A DNA stretch of 64,000 nucleotides, taken from the NCBI GenBank assembly GCA_036351775.1, contig JAZBPX010000018.1:1-64000 (forward strand), in the 5' to 3' direction. This document shows positions 16,833-25,987 of the stretch, piece by piece. The notes beneath the pieces are model-generated. The model saw nothing but the letters and a program-made list of their open reading frames with translations, ran no database searches and was not told the origin of the DNA. Position numbers and translations under genes: made by a program. Origin of the DNA: Pacificimonas sp036351775. GTDB lineage: Bacteria; Pseudomonadota; Alphaproteobacteria; Sphingomonadales; Sphingomonadaceae. Positions within the stretch are counted from its first letter, which is position 1. The number at the start of each line of letters is the position of its first letter.

Positions 16833-18878
16833 TTAGCGGGTGAACCGCACGCCGACCCAGATGGTGCGCGGCTGGGCGAGGGTCGTTGCGCCGCGCACGT
16901 CGATGCCGTCCTCGACGCGCTCGTCGAACAGGTTTTCCGCCGCCGCGGTCAGGGCTACATGCTCGCTGAGCCGAAGGCGGCTATGGGCATCCACGACGAA
17001 GGCATCGTCCAGTGGGCGCGCCTCCAGATCGTCTTCGAACTGCCTGGAGGTATAGCGCGCGCTTGCGCCGAGGCGCAGCGGCCCCTCCTCCCAGCTTGCC
17101 GTCAGGTTTGCGCGGTGGCGCGGCACCTGCGGCGGCGTGAAGCTATCCTGCGCGGCGGTCGGGCCAGACCCCTCGGCCTCGGCATCGGTGAGGGCGTAGC
17201 TGGCGAACAGATCGACCGCGCCGATATCGAGAGAGCCGGCGGCCTCTATGCCCCACGCGTCAATGGCGTCGAGGTTGAGGCGCTGGCGGTAGCTGCCGAA
17301 TACGAAACCGACGCCGGGGAACACGCCCGGACCCTGCGCCAGCGTGACGTTGGCGATGGCGTTCTCGGCGTGGACGCGGAAGGCGGTTAAGGAGAGCTTG
17401 GCGGTCGAGAGCGGGCGGTAGTCGATGCCGACTTCGCCGCCATAGCCGCGTTCGGGGTCAAGGGCTTCGTTCGCCGCCGTGGCGTCCGGACCGACGCGGA
17501 AGGGGCGGTACAGCTCGTTGAGCGTCGGCAGCCGCCAGCCGGAATAGGCGGCGGCGCGGAGCGTCACCGCGCCAGCCGCCTCGTAGGCGACACCGACACG
17601 GCCCGACGGCTCCCAGCCGCTCCGCTCCGCGAAGACGTCGTTTGTTTCGCGGAGCGGGCCGGGGAAGCGGTCGACGGTTTCGCGGAAGCCCTCGGACAGT
17701 TCCCAGCGGTCGAGCCGTCCGCCGAGGGTGAACGTCGCTGCGTCCGATAGCGGAACGTCGGCGCTGGCGAACGCGCCGTAGGTCAGGCTCTCGCCGCCCG
17801 CGCGGCGGGTGCTGACAAGCGCGTTGCCGTCGAAATCGAAGCGCTCGTTGGTGCGCCCCTCGCGGTGCTGAATATCGGCGCCGAGCGAGAGGCGGGTGCG
17901 GCCGACGCTGGGGCGGACCTCGACCTTGCCCCCGATGCCGAGGGCGGGCGTGTTGAACTGGTCAAGCGCGGGCTGTTCGGTGGAGCGGTCGGCGGCGGTG
18001 CGGGCAAAGGTCGCGCGGTACTCACGGGCCTGCACATAGCCGACGACCTCGAGCGGCAGACCGTCGCGGCGGACGTATCGGAGGGAAGCGTCGGCACCGT
18101 CATTGCCGGAGGTAACAAGGCGCTGGCCGCGCTGGCGGTCGTCCTGAAAGCCCGCAAGCCGGACCTGCACCTCGCCGCCTGCCGCGGGGAAAACACCGCG
18201 CAGAGTGACGTTGGCCTGCTCGTAGGGCGAGGCGGTATCGACAAGGCCGCGATCGGCGGGGGCGGTGGTGAAGAAGCCGTCGCCGCGCGCGAAATAGCCG
18301 TCCGCGGTCAGGAAGCCCTCGCCAGCATCCACGAGGACGCCAGCGGAGAGATCGACGCTCTCGCGGCTGCCATAGCGTCCCGCGAGATAGTCGCCGCGAA
18401 GGGCCGGACCGGCAGAGACGAGCTCGATGGTGCCGGTGAGCGCGCCGCCGCCGAATGCGCCGAGACCGCCGCCGGTTGTCGCGCGGGCCGCGGCGAGGGT
18501 TTCCGGGCGAATGCTCGGCCAGCTGATCCAGCCCGCGAAGGGGTGGGCGATGGGGACGCCGTCGAGCAGGACCAGTGCGCGGCTGGAAGCGTTGCCGCCG
18601 ATACCGCGCAGGGTCGCGCCCTGGCTGGTCGGGTTGGCGGCGCGCGCATCTGAGCGGCGAAAGAGCTGGAAGCCCGGCAGGTCGCGAAGGGCGTTTTCAA
18701 GCTGGCCGGACGGTTCGGTGGTCAGAACATCGCGAGGCAGGACGGTCAGCGCGAAGGCCGCGTCGCCCGGCGCATTCGCCAGCGGCTGGCCGGTCACGAC
18801 GATCTCTTGCGCGGCGGACGGAGCGGCGGCGGTAAGCAGGATGGCGGCGGAGGCCAGCGATAGGGCGCGCGGGGTCAT
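16833..18878 (-). CDS. TonB-dependent outer-membrane receptor (BtuB/vitamin-type)
   Basis: A 681-residue receptor. I start it at 18878, where a clean signal peptide (ending AAPSAAQ) precedes the TonB box EIVVTG; codons further upstream overlap the divergent gene's region and look untranslated. The plug domain (residues ~30-150) has LRGIGGNASSRALVLLDGVP and GTIELVS, and the barrel ends at a C-terminal FTR. Ligand is unknown; plug style resembles cobalamin- or siderophore-type receptors. I see no cobalamin riboswitch upstream. Confidence 0.92.
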   Translation of the reverse strand: MTPRALSLASAAILLTAAAPSAAQEIVVTGQPLANAPGDAAFALTVLPRDVLTTEPSGQLENALRDLPGFQLFRRSDARAANPTSQGATLRGIGGNASSRALVLLDGVPIAHPFAGWISWPSIRPETLAAARATTGGGLGAFGGGALTGTIELVSAGPALRGDYLAGRYGSRESVDLSAGVLVDAGEGFLTADGYFARGDGFFTTAPADRGLVDTASPYEQANVTLRGVFPAAGGEVQVRLAGFQDDRQRGQRLVTSGNDGADASLRYVRRDGLPLEVVGYVQAREYRATFARTAADRSTEQPALDQFNTPALGIGGKVEVRPSVGRTRLSLGADIQHREGRTNERFDFDGNALVSTRRAGGESLTYGAFASADVPLSDAATFTLGGRLDRWELSEGFRETVDRFPGPLRETNDVFAERSGWEPSGRVGVAYEAAGAVTLRAAAYSGWRLPTLNELYRPFRVGPDATAANEALDPERGYGGEVGIDYRPLSTAKLSLTAFRVHAENAIANVTLAQGPGVFPGVGFVFGSYRQRLNLDAIDAWGIEAAGSLDIGAVDLFASYALTDAEAEGSGPTAAQDSFTPPQVPRHRANLTASWEEGPLRLGASARYTSRQFEDDLEARPLDDAFVVDAHSRLRLSEHVALTAAAENLFDERVEDGIDVRGATTLAQPRTIWVGVRFTR

Positions 18879-18955
18879 GGGGAGGCAAACTCGCGAAATC
18901 GGAGGGAAAAGGGGCTGGCGAGCGCCTTGCAGGCTTCGCATATGATCGGCAACCC

Positions 18956-19561
18956 ATGCCAAACCACAGGACGCACCCGCCCGTGACCGACTTCAACGAC
19001 CTGACCAGCCCGCTGACCATGCTGGAAACAAGGCGGTCCGGGCGTCCGCGCGACATGGCGGCGCCAGGTCCGAGCGAGGATGAGCTTGACCGGATGCTCC
19101 GCATTGCGGCGCGGGTGCCGGACCATGGCAAGATCGCGCCGTGGCGGTTTCTGGTGATCGGGTCGGCGCGGCGGGATGCGTTTCAGGCGCTACTCGACGA
19201 GGCCTACCGCGAGGAGAAGCCGGACGCCGGGCGGCTGGAGTATGAAGCGAATGCGCAGTTCGCGCAGCAGGCCCCGTGTCTGGTGGCGGTTCTTTACCGG
19301 CCCAATCCGGAGCGGACGATCCCGCTGTCCGAACAGCGCGATTCGGCGGCGGCGGCGGCGATGCAGCTGGAGAATGCGGCGACGGCGTCGGGCTACGTGT
19401 CGGGCTGGTTGACGGGCTGGGCGGCCTATTCGGAGGGGGTAAGGACGCGGCTGTGCGAGGAGGGCGAGAGCGTCGTCGGCTTTTTCTTTATCGGATCGCC
19501 CGCGAAACCGCTGGAAGAGCGCCCCCGGCCGGAGCTGAGCGATGTCGTCCGCTACTGGTAG
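18956..19561 (+). CDS. Nitroreductase family protein (YdjA-like)
   Basis: A 201-residue FMN-dependent nitroreductase-fold protein with LETRRSGRP near the N-terminus, ARVPDHGKIAPWRFLVI and a C-terminal FFFIGSPAKP. This compact form resembles YdjA-type NAD(P)H-flavin oxidoreductases. Starts at ATG 18956 or GTG 18983 are both possible. It is divergent from the TonB receptor gene and alone on its strand. Confidence 0.9.
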   Translation: MPNHRTHPPVTDFNDLTSPLTMLETRRSGRPRDMAAPGPSEDELDRMLRIAARVPDHGKIAPWRFLVIGSARRDAFQALLDEAYREEKPDAGRLEYEANAQFAQQAPCLVAVLYRPNPERTIPLSEQRDSAAAAAMQLENAATASGYVSGWLTGWAAYSEGVRTRLCEEGESVVGFFFIGSPAKPLEERPRPELSDVVRYW

Positions 19562-19567
19562 CGCGCG

Positions 19568-20335
19568 TCAGTCGCCGCGATGCTTGAAGACGGTGTCAGG
19601 AATGGGTTCACCGACCTTGACGCCGCGCCAGTAGACCGTGTTCGACCGGATACCGTCGTAGAAGAGCGTCACGGTGGTTGCCTGTACCCAGCCGGTGCCG
19701 GGCAGGCGGATGAAGTCGTCATAGTGACGCTCATGCCAGCCGCGCGGCGAGCCAAAGCCCATATAGCGGATGAAGCCGCTGTCCCGGTCGAAACCGAAGA
19801 GCGTGGTCTGCCCGTCCGGCGCGATGACGCGGACGAGGTCGATGGCGTGGCCGTCCACAGAGCGCGGCGGTGCGCTTTCGAGCGTGAAACCGTCCCGAAG
19901 CGCGGAGCGGATGATGCCGAAGCCGAAGCTGCTGGCCCAATAGGCGTCCGCCTCCGCCTTTGGCATCACGCCCTGCTCGGTCCATGTGGTTTCGCCGTCA
20001 TAGCCGACCTCGAACATGGTCTCGCCTCCCGTCTGCGCATGGATGCGGACTTTGCCGTCCGCGCCGTGCGAGGAGGTGCGGTCCGGGTCCATGACCCGCC
20101 ACATGCGGTAATCGTCGGCGCGGCTGCGCGGTTCGGCGCTGTCCGGGCTGTAAAATACCGCCTCACCGGACAGGATCAGCGTGCCGGGACGCAGCCATGC
20201 ATCGCCGCCATGCGCCGCGACGGCACGCTCCACAATGGTGCGGGCGGGGTCGTCATTCTGCGTGTGCGCGAAAACGGAGACCGTAACCAGAAGGGCAACG
20301 GCAAGAAGAAGTCCGCCGCGGATGATCGCTGTCAT
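19568..20335 (-). CDS. Secreted protein of unknown function, possibly LolA-like fold
   Basis: A 255-residue protein with a clear Sec signal (LLLAVALLVTVSVFAHT). The mature part begins ARTIVERAVAAHGGDAW, as in exported lipoprotein-carrier-like beta-sheet proteins, and is rich in paired strands with a late segment VQATTVTLFYDGIRSNTVYWRG. No catalytic motif is evident. It is divergent from 20405 across a 69-bp gap that contains the TTGTCCGGACAA palindrome, so it probably belongs to the GntR regulon. Confidence 0.75.
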   Translation of the reverse strand: MTAIIRGGLLLAVALLVTVSVFAHTQNDDPARTIVERAVAAHGGDAWLRPGTLILSGEAVFYSPDSAEPRSRADDYRMWRVMDPDRTSSHGADGKVRIHAQTGGETMFEVGYDGETTWTEQGVMPKAEADAYWASSFGFGIIRSALRDGFTLESAPPRSVDGHAIDLVRVIAPDGQTTLFGFDRDSGFIRYMGFGSPRGWHERHYDDFIRLPGTGWVQATTVTLFYDGIRSNTVYWRGVKVGEPIPDTVFKHRGD

Positions 20336-20354
20336 ATTCGCCTCCTCCTTACCT

Positions 20355-20366
20355 TTGTCCGGACAA
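20355..20366. promoter_or_regulatory. TTGTCCGGACAA palindrome, candidate GntR operator (site 1)
   Basis: A perfect 12-bp palindrome in the 69-bp gap between divergent genes 19568-20335 and 20405-21055. The identical sequence recurs at 37164, 40834 and 52443. Confidence 0.75.
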
Positions 20367-20404
20367 CTCTTTCCAATCAGCGGGGTCCGGGTTAGGCAAG
20401 TCCG

Positions 20405-21055
20405 ATGAAGATTTTTCCTCCTGCGCCCGCCCTAGCTCTCGCCTCTGCCGCCGCCCTGCTTATGGCTGCGCCCACGCTCTCTGCGGCTCACAGCCTGCCG
20501 CGGGGTGTGTGGACCAATATGGAGGACGTCTATTTCGCCGAAGGGGAGGGCCGCCCCGCGCAGGAATGGACCGCCTTCCGCGTGCTGGACGATGGCCGCT
20601 GGCAGCGGATCGATGCCTTTGGCGAGGGGCTGACGGAGCTGAGCGCAGAGCCGATCCCGGGCCTCTCGCGGCGCGGCGAGGATGGCTGGCAGATCGGAGC
20701 GAGCGAGCTGCGCCGGGCGCGGGACATGACCTGCTGGTTCTCGGTCAGGAAATTCGCGGCGAAGCCAGATGGCAGCGACGACTGGACGTTCGCGAACAAC
20801 CTGCCGGTTTATGACCAGGGCGGGCGCGTGTTTCTGGACGGCGAAGGTATTGCCCCCGACGTCACCATGCGCGTTCGCAATGTGACCTGGGCGAAAGGGA
20901 GCAGCACGCGGCCCGCGCTCGTTCTTTACGCGCACAGGGACGATCCGGCGCGGGCGGAAAGCTATGCCTGGACCTCGCCCGATGCGGGCATGGTGGGCAT
21001 CAACCTTCGCTGGGTGCAGGGCAGTTGCAGCCCGGTCCAGCCGGACGGCGAATAG
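20405..21055 (+). CDS. Secreted protein of unknown function
   Basis: A 216-residue protein with an N-terminal signal (residues ~1-28, ending TLSAAHS). The mature region contains two cysteines (MTCWF and QGSCS) that could form a disulfide in the periplasm. I recognise no domain. It has a candidate operator about 40 bp upstream and is followed 13 bp later by a quinone oxidoreductase gene, suggesting a two-gene unit in the regulon. Confidence 0.75.
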   Translation: MKIFPPAPALALASAAALLMAAPTLSAAHSLPRGVWTNMEDVYFAEGEGRPAQEWTAFRVLDDGRWQRIDAFGEGLTELSAEPIPGLSRRGEDGWQIGASELRRARDMTCWFSVRKFAAKPDGSDDWTFANNLPVYDQGGRVFLDGEGIAPDVTMRVRNVTWAKGSSTRPALVLYAHRDDPARAESYAWTSPDAGMVGINLRWVQGSCSPVQPDGE

Positions 21056-21068
21056 GGAGACCGGGATC

Positions 21069-22046
21069 ATGCAGGCGACGCGCGCGGAATTTTCAGAGCT
21101 TGGCGGGCCGGAGGTCATCAAATGGGTGACCGAAGAGCAGCCCGCCCCTGCCCCCGGCGAAGTGACCATTGAACATGGCGCGGTGGGCCTCAATTACATC
21201 GACACCTATCACCGGCGGGGCATCTATCCGGTCCAGCTGCCGAGCGGGATGGGACTGGAAGCGGCGGGCAAGGTCGTCGCGGTCGGGAATGGCGTATCGG
21301 ATTTCAAGGTGGGCGATCGGGTCGCGACCTTCGGGCCGCTGCTGGGCGCCTATGCAACGCACCGCAATATCGGCGCGGAGCACCTGTTCCGCCTGCCGGA
21401 CAGTATCGATGACCAGACCGCCGCGGCCGCCATCCTGAAGGGCTGCACGGCGGAATTCCTGATTGAACGCTGCGGCAGGGTCGAGGCGGGCTGGCCCGTG
21501 CTGGTCCATGCCGCGGCCGGGGCGACCGGCCTGCTGCTCGTCCAGTGGCTGAAGCATATCGGCGCGGAAGTGATCGGCACGGTTTCGACGGAGGCCAAGG
21601 CGGAGGCCGCGCGGGCAGCGGGCGCGCACCACATCATCTTCTACAAGGAAGAGAACACCGCCGAGCGCGTGCGCGCGATCACGAGCGGGGCGGGTGTCCG
21701 CGTGTCGTTCGATGGCATCGGCCGCTCGACATGGGAAACCTCGCTCGATTCAACCGGGAAGCGCGGCCTGATCATCAATTACGGCAATGCCGATGCCCCG
21801 GTCGGCGAGGTCGATGTGGGCGTACTGGCGCTGAAGGGGTCGCTCTTTAATACGCGGCCCATGCTGTTTCACTATTATGAGGAGCCCGATGAGCGCGCGG
21901 CGGGCGCGGCGCGGGTCTGGGAGCTGTTCGCGGAGGGCGCGCTGTCAGTGACGATCGGCCAGACCTACAAGCTGACCGACGCGGATCAGGCGCACCGCGA
22001 CCTTCAGGCGGGCAAGACCACCGGATCGACGGTCCTGATCCCGTAA
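21069..22046 (+). CDS. Zinc-independent quinone oxidoreductase (MDR family, QorA-like)
   Basis: A 325-residue NADPH-dependent quinone reductase of the medium-chain family. I start it at ATG 21069 (QATRAEFSELGGPEVI), as upstream codons overlap the preceding gene. It shows GLEAAGKVVAVG, the nucleotide-binding AAAGATGLLLVQWLKHIGAEVIGTV near residue 145, and no structural-zinc cysteines. It may reduce quinones or enones generated by the pathway, since it is in the same unit as a GntR-site gene. Confidence 0.93.
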   Translation: MQATRAEFSELGGPEVIKWVTEEQPAPAPGEVTIEHGAVGLNYIDTYHRRGIYPVQLPSGMGLEAAGKVVAVGNGVSDFKVGDRVATFGPLLGAYATHRNIGAEHLFRLPDSIDDQTAAAAILKGCTAEFLIERCGRVEAGWPVLVHAAAGATGLLLVQWLKHIGAEVIGTVSTEAKAEAARAAGAHHIIFYKEENTAERVRAITSGAGVRVSFDGIGRSTWETSLDSTGKRGLIINYGNADAPVGEVDVGVLALKGSLFNTRPMLFHYYEEPDERAAGAARVWELFAEGALSVTIGQTYKLTDADQAHRDLQAGKTTGSTVLIP

Positions 22047-22183
22047 CGCGCCTTAGCCGTGGGAACGATGGCCGGGCGGCGGATGTGGCGCGGAGCGACT
22101 GGGTTTGCGGGTGCGCGGCTGGCGGAAAGAGCTGGGCGCGCGGGCGTTCGGAGGTGCGGGCCAAGTTAGTGCCCTACTTTCTG

Positions 22184-22209
22184 GTCATCCCAGCGTTCGC
22201 TGGTATGAC
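22184..22209. terminator. Palindromic hairpin between convergent genes, probable bidirectional terminator
   Basis: GTCATCCCAGCG-TT-CGCTGGTATGAC forms an 11-bp stem with one mismatch and a 2-nt loop. It abuts the YCII gene end and is a short relative of the TGTCATCCCG repeats. The rest of the ~160-bp gap shows nothing else. Confidence 0.6.
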
Positions 22210-22529
22210 TATTTGGGCTTAGGTGCGTTCTTCCACGCGGTGCCGCCGACCCAATCGCCGGCGACAGCGCGGAACTCGGCGGCGGTTATGGTGGGCCAGA
22301 CGCCCGCGGTGAAATAGGGGTCGGTTTCGAGGAAGGTGCGGGCTTCGGCGAGGGAGCCCGCTTTGACGATCAGGAGGGAGCCGATGGTGGCCTCACCGTC
22401 CTTCAGCGGGCCCGCGGCGGCGTAGCGGTCGATATGGGCTTCAACATGATCGAGATGGGCCTTGAGATGCTCGGCGCGGAGGGCGGCCGACGCCGGGCCG
22501 TCGGTGCAGGTGAAGGCGAAGAGGGGCAT
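22209..22529 (-). CDS. YCII-related family protein
   Basis: A 106-residue dimeric alpha/beta-barrel type protein. The YCII His-Asp pair is visible in RAEHLKAHLDHVEAH near residue 22 and ETDPYFTAG near 70. YCII proteins act in ring-cleavage or dehalogenation pathways in some cases, but most are uncharacterised. It is the last gene of the ten-gene minus-strand operon 31348-22209 and shares one base with the upstream VOC gene. Confidence 0.88.
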   Translation of the reverse strand: MPLFAFTCTDGPASAALRAEHLKAHLDHVEAHIDRYAAAGPLKDGEATIGSLLIVKAGSLAEARTFLETDPYFTAGVWPTITAAEFRAVAGDWVGGTAWKNAPKPK

Positions 22530-23428
22530 CAGGCGGTCTCCACCAGTTCCAGAAGCTCGCCTGCCGGGCCGGTCGTGGTGCCCACACGGCGGCCCTCGTA
22601 AACCGCGCCTTTCCGGACGGCGGGGGGCGTGATCCAGTTGACCTTGCAGGCGTCGAGATCGCGGGCGGCCAGCGTCACGAGCGCGTTGCCGGGCGGGAGC
22701 AGGCCGGGGTGACGCGGGCGCTGAGTGGCTAAGTCCGGATAGTCATCGACCTCGACGATGGGCAGGCGGCCCGCACTGACCATGGTGAGCGTGGTCAATG
22801 TGCCATCGGGCAGGCCGAACGCCCTGTTAATCATGGTGTAGGGGATGGTGAAATCGCTGCCCCGGTCGAGGCCGAGGCGCTGTTCGTACCAGGCAATGCT
22901 CGCCTGCCGGTCGGGCGCGGCGAGGACGCAGATGAAAATGCGGTCCACGGGGCTGCTTGCGCGCGGCAGGTCGCTGTCCGGCATGTCGCTGAGGACCTGG
23001 TTGAGATAGACCATTTCGCGGCCCGGGCCGAGCACCTGCATGGGAATGAAGGCGGGTTCGATATTCTCGATCTTTTTGGGCGGGCCGACGATCTCGAACT
23101 GGTCCGGCGGCAGTTTGTCCGGCCAGCCCCAGACATCCTGAACGGTACATTCGAACGCGGCCCAGCCATAGCTGGTCGTGGGTCTGAAATCCGGGTGCGG
23201 CGGCTGTTCGACGAGGCGGAACCAGCAGGACTCGCCGCTCTGGGGGCGCAGGGCGGCATAGGCCGATCCGGCGCTCGCGGGGCAGCCCCAGCTGGCGGCC
23301 AGATCGGCCGACAGCGTCCCCTCCTCCACGAGATCGAGGCCGAGCGTGCCCTGGTAGGCCGTCAGCGCCGCGGCGAGGTCGGGGACGGTCGAAAGGCCGC
23401 CGAGGATGGTGCCGTGGGGGATCCTCAA
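22529..23428 (-). CDS. Two-domain VOC-superfamily protein (glyoxalase/dioxygenase fold)
   Basis: A 299-residue protein with two vicinal-oxygen-chelate modules: one starting GTILGGLSTVPDLAAALTAYQGTLGLDLVE, the second at RIFICVLAAPDRQASIAWYEQRLGLDR near residue 165. Extradiol dioxygenases and isomerases share this fold, but the metal ligands are not clearly conserved (the first domain has H5, the C-terminus ends with ELLELVE containing a possible Glu ligand). It overlaps the enoyl-CoA hydratase gene by 4 bp. Reaction unknown. Confidence 0.85.
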   Translation of the reverse strand: MRIPHGTILGGLSTVPDLAAALTAYQGTLGLDLVEEGTLSADLAASWGCPASAGSAYAALRPQSGESCWFRLVEQPPHPDFRPTTSYGWAAFECTVQDVWGWPDKLPPDQFEIVGPPKKIENIEPAFIPMQVLGPGREMVYLNQVLSDMPDSDLPRASSPVDRIFICVLAAPDRQASIAWYEQRLGLDRGSDFTIPYTMINRAFGLPDGTLTTLTMVSAGRLPIVEVDDYPDLATQRPRHPGLLPPGNALVTLAARDLDACKVNWITPPAVRKGAVYEGRRVGTTTGPAGELLELVETA

Positions 23429-24177
23429 TCGCCGAACTCCGGGCGGCGTTTCTCGACGAAGGCGGCGGTGCCCTCGGTGAAATCGGTGCCCTGAAATGCG
23501 TCGGCAAAGATGCGCCGGGTTTCGTCGTCGTCGGCGCTCTGGCCATCGAGCACGCAGCGTACGAAGCGCTTGGTCTCGCGGATGGAATGCGGGCTGGCGG
23601 CGAGGATGGCGTTCGCGAGCGCATCCGGCGTGTCGGCGAGTTCCTCGACAAGGCCGATACGGTAGGCCTCGGCGGCGTCCATCAGCGCCCCGGTGTAGAG
23701 GATGCGCTTCGCCTGTCCCGGTCCGACGAGATCGACGAGCAGCTTCACGTCGTGCAGCGGATAGACGAGGCCGAGCTTTGCGGGCGTGATGCCGAAGCGG
23801 GCGGAGGGCGCGGCGACGCGGAGATCGCAGGCCAGCGCGAGCCCGCAGCCGCCGCCGACGCAGTCCCCCTCGATGAAGGCGATGGTGGGTAGGGCCAGGC
23901 GGGCGATTGCGTGCTGGACGGTATTGATGGCGGTCTGGTTGGCGGCGCGCCAGTCGGCGTCATCCTTGTGCGCGAGGAGCTCCTTGATGTCGGCCCCGGC
24001 AGAGAAGGAACCGCCCTCCGCCGCGCGCAGGATAAGGAGGCGGGCGTCCGAACCCTCCGCCTCTTTCAGCAGATCGGGAATCGCCTGCCACATCGCCATG
24101 TTCAGGGCGTTGCGCTTGTCGGCGCGGTCGATGAGGAGGTGCGCGGTGCGTCCCTCGATCTGCAGCCGGATGGTCAT
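23425..24177 (-). CDS. Enoyl-CoA hydratase/isomerase family protein
   Basis: A 250-residue crotonase-fold protein with oxyanion-hole segments FSAGADIKEL near residue 56 and FIEGDCVGGGCGLALACDLRVAA near 103. Crotonases hydrate or rearrange acyl-CoA double bonds, which fits a pathway with a CoA ligase and an acyl-CoA dehydrogenase. The catalytic Glu equivalent is not obvious after ITPAKLGLVYP, so isomerase or hydrolase chemistry is possible. It overlaps both neighbours by 4 bp. Confidence 0.92.
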   Translation of the reverse strand: MTIRLQIEGRTAHLLIDRADKRNALNMAMWQAIPDLLKEAEGSDARLLILRAAEGGSFSAGADIKELLAHKDDADWRAANQTAINTVQHAIARLALPTIAFIEGDCVGGGCGLALACDLRVAAPSARFGITPAKLGLVYPLHDVKLLVDLVGPGQAKRILYTGALMDAAEAYRIGLVEELADTPDALANAILAASPHSIRETKRFVRCVLDGQSADDDETRRIFADAFQGTDFTEGTAAFVEKRRPEFGD

Positions 24178-25046
24178 GCGGGGTGTGCCGCCGTGAAGTG
24201 ATCGGCGATGGCCTTTCGGGTCGTGACCCAGACATCGTCATGGGCGCGGACGTGGCGGAAGAACTCCTCCAGCGCCCAGATGCGGCCCGGGCGGCCAATG
24301 ATGCGGAGGTGGAGGCCGAGGCTCATCATCTTGGGACTGCCCGCCTCCCCCTCGCGGTAGAGCTGGTCGAAATTCGCCTTTGCATAGTCGAGCCACTGGT
24401 CCGGCGTGAGCGCGGGGTCGGTCCACATCTTCATGTCGTTGTTGTCGAGCTGGTAGGGCACGATGCACATCGGCCTGCCGGGGACGGTCTCGCGGTCCCA
24501 GAAGGGCACGTCGCCGGAATAGTCGTCCATGTGATAGGTGAACCCCTCTTCTGAGAGGAGGCGGCGCGTGTTGTCCGTTAGAAGGTAGCGGCTGAGCCAG
24601 CCATACGGGCGGACGCCGCAGGTCTTCTCGATGCTGGTTACCGCCTTTCGGATGAAGTCGCGTTCCTCATCCTCGGTCATTTTGAACTGGTGAACCCAGC
24701 GCCAGCCATGGCTGATCGGTTCGTGACCGAGGTCGACGAGCGCTCCCGCGATCTCCGGATGATTTTCGAGGCTGAGCGCGGCGACGGTCCAGCTGGCCAT
24801 GATGTCGTATGTCTTGAGGAGGCCGACAATGCGCGGCGCGCCCGCCTTGATCCCGTAGAGATAGTTGGATTCGTTCGAATAGTTCCGCATCTTCGATTTC
24901 ACGAAGACGCCGAGTTCGTCGACTGGCTCCATCCCGCGGTCGCCCCGCGCGATGGTCATCTCGCTGCCCTCCTCGACGTTGACGACGACACTGAGCGCGA
25001 GCTTCGCGCCGCCGGGCCAGTCCATGCGCTCTTCGGTCAGGGGCAT
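24174..25046 (-). CDS. PuuE-type polysaccharide-deacetylase-fold amidohydrolase (allantoinase/cyclic imidase-like)
   Basis: A 290-residue metal-dependent hydrolase of the NodB-homology fold. Its pattern VNVEEGSE, the arginine-rich YLYGIKAGAPR, GHEPISHGWRWVHQ, YGWLSRYLLTDNTRRLL, PYQLDNNDMKMW and SLGLHLRIIGRPGR follows PuuE-type allantoinases rather than sugar deacetylases. Such enzymes open cyclic amides or imides; this supports a nitrogen heterocycle substrate. It carries no signal peptide, so it acts in the cytosol. A repeat separates it from the SDR gene upstream. Confidence 0.88.
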   Translation of the reverse strand: MPLTEERMDWPGGAKLALSVVVNVEEGSEMTIARGDRGMEPVDELGVFVKSKMRNYSNESNYLYGIKAGAPRIVGLLKTYDIMASWTVAALSLENHPEIAGALVDLGHEPISHGWRWVHQFKMTEDEERDFIRKAVTSIEKTCGVRPYGWLSRYLLTDNTRRLLSEEGFTYHMDDYSGDVPFWDRETVPGRPMCIVPYQLDNNDMKMWTDPALTPDQWLDYAKANFDQLYREGEAGSPKMMSLGLHLRIIGRPGRIWALEEFFRHVRAHDDVWVTTRKAIADHFTAAHPA

Positions 25047-25068
25047 GACGGGTCTCCCTTCGACAGAC

Positions 25069-25148
25069 CGTCATCCTGAACTCGGTTCAGGACCCAGTGG
25101 CCGAAGCGTCGCTCATGATTGGATCCTGAAACAAGTTCAGGATGACGG
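25069..25148. repeat. ~80-bp MITE-like repeat inside the catabolic operon
   Basis: CGTCATCCTGAACTCGGTTCAGGA at the left and TCCTGAAACAAGTTCAGGATGACG at the right are inverted-repeat ends, related to the 5346/5824 family. It occupies most of the 136-bp gap between the SDR and PuuE-like genes, the only large gap in this operon. Confidence 0.8.
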
Positions 25149-25182
25149 GGGTGGAGGAGGGGAGAGATGATCCGTGACGCCA

Positions 25183-25983
25183 TCAGTGCATCTCCTCCCC
25201 GCCGGAGACGTTTAGCGCCTCGCCGGTCACGTAGAAGGCGTCGTCCGAGGCCAGCCAGAGGCAGGCGGCGGCGGTGTCGCTAGGGAGGCCGGGGCGACCC
25301 ATGGGGTTCTTGGTGGCCATGTTCTCGAGATACGCCTCGACGGTCTCGAAACCGAGCAGCTTCGAGAAATAGGCGTTCTGCTGCGCGCCGAGGCCGGTGG
25401 TGACGTGGTTCGGGCAGATGGCGTTGACGGTGATGCCGTGCGCGCCGAGCTCGACCGCGCTGGCGCGGGTCAGGCCGACCATGCCGTGCTTCGAGGAGAC
25501 ATAGGCCGGAAGGTGGGGGAAGCCGGTCTTCGCGGCCTGGCTGGCGATGTTTATGATGCGTCCGCCCTGCCCGCGCCCGACCATCGCGCGCGCGGCGGCC
25601 TGTGTGCAGTAGAAGGCACCGGAGAGGTTGACGGCGAGCACCCGGTCCCACTCCTCCGCAGTATCGACCTCGAGAAGCGGTTTCATCTTGAAGCCGATGC
25701 CGGCATTGTTGACGTGGATATCGACGCTGCCGAAGCGCTCCGCCGCCTGCCCGATCAGCGCGCGGCACTGGGCGACGTCGGAGACATCGCAGGCGATTGT
25801 GGCGACGTCCGCGCCGCGCCCGCGCAGCTCCTCGGCCACGCCCTCCGCCTCGGCATCAATGTTGAGGTCGGAGACGACGCAGTTCGCGCCCTGATCGGCG
25901 AAGGCCTGCAGGATGCCCTGCCCCAGCCCCTTTTCCCTGCCGGAGCCGGTGACGACGACGGTCTTTCCCGAAAAGCGACCCAT
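25183..25983 (-). CDS. Short-chain dehydrogenase/reductase (SDR)
   Basis: A 266-residue classical SDR. The NAD(P) glycine motif is TGSGREKGLGQG near residue 12, with NNAG near 93, the catalytic Ser in NIASQAAK and YVSSK near 160. An acidic residue after the second strand (SDLN) favours NAD. It probably oxidises a hydroxy intermediate of the pathway, for example a 3-hydroxyacyl-CoA or alcohol. It lies between the HapK-like gene (4-bp gap) and a repeat. Confidence 0.94.
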   Translation of the reverse strand: MGRFSGKTVVVTGSGREKGLGQGILQAFADQGANCVVSDLNIDAEAEGVAEELRGRGADVATIACDVSDVAQCRALIGQAAERFGSVDIHVNNAGIGFKMKPLLEVDTAEEWDRVLAVNLSGAFYCTQAAARAMVGRGQGGRIINIASQAAKTGFPHLPAYVSSKHGMVGLTRASAVELGAHGITVNAICPNHVTTGLGAQQNAYFSKLLGFETVEAYLENMATKNPMGRPGLPSDTAAACLWLASDDAFYVTGEALNVSGGEEMH

Positions 25984-25987
25984 CGCG

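Noticed and set aside
18879..18955. Cobalamin riboswitch upstream of the BtuB-like receptor
   Set aside because: The gap to the divergent gene is about 77 bp, too short, and no B12-box-like sequence is visible.
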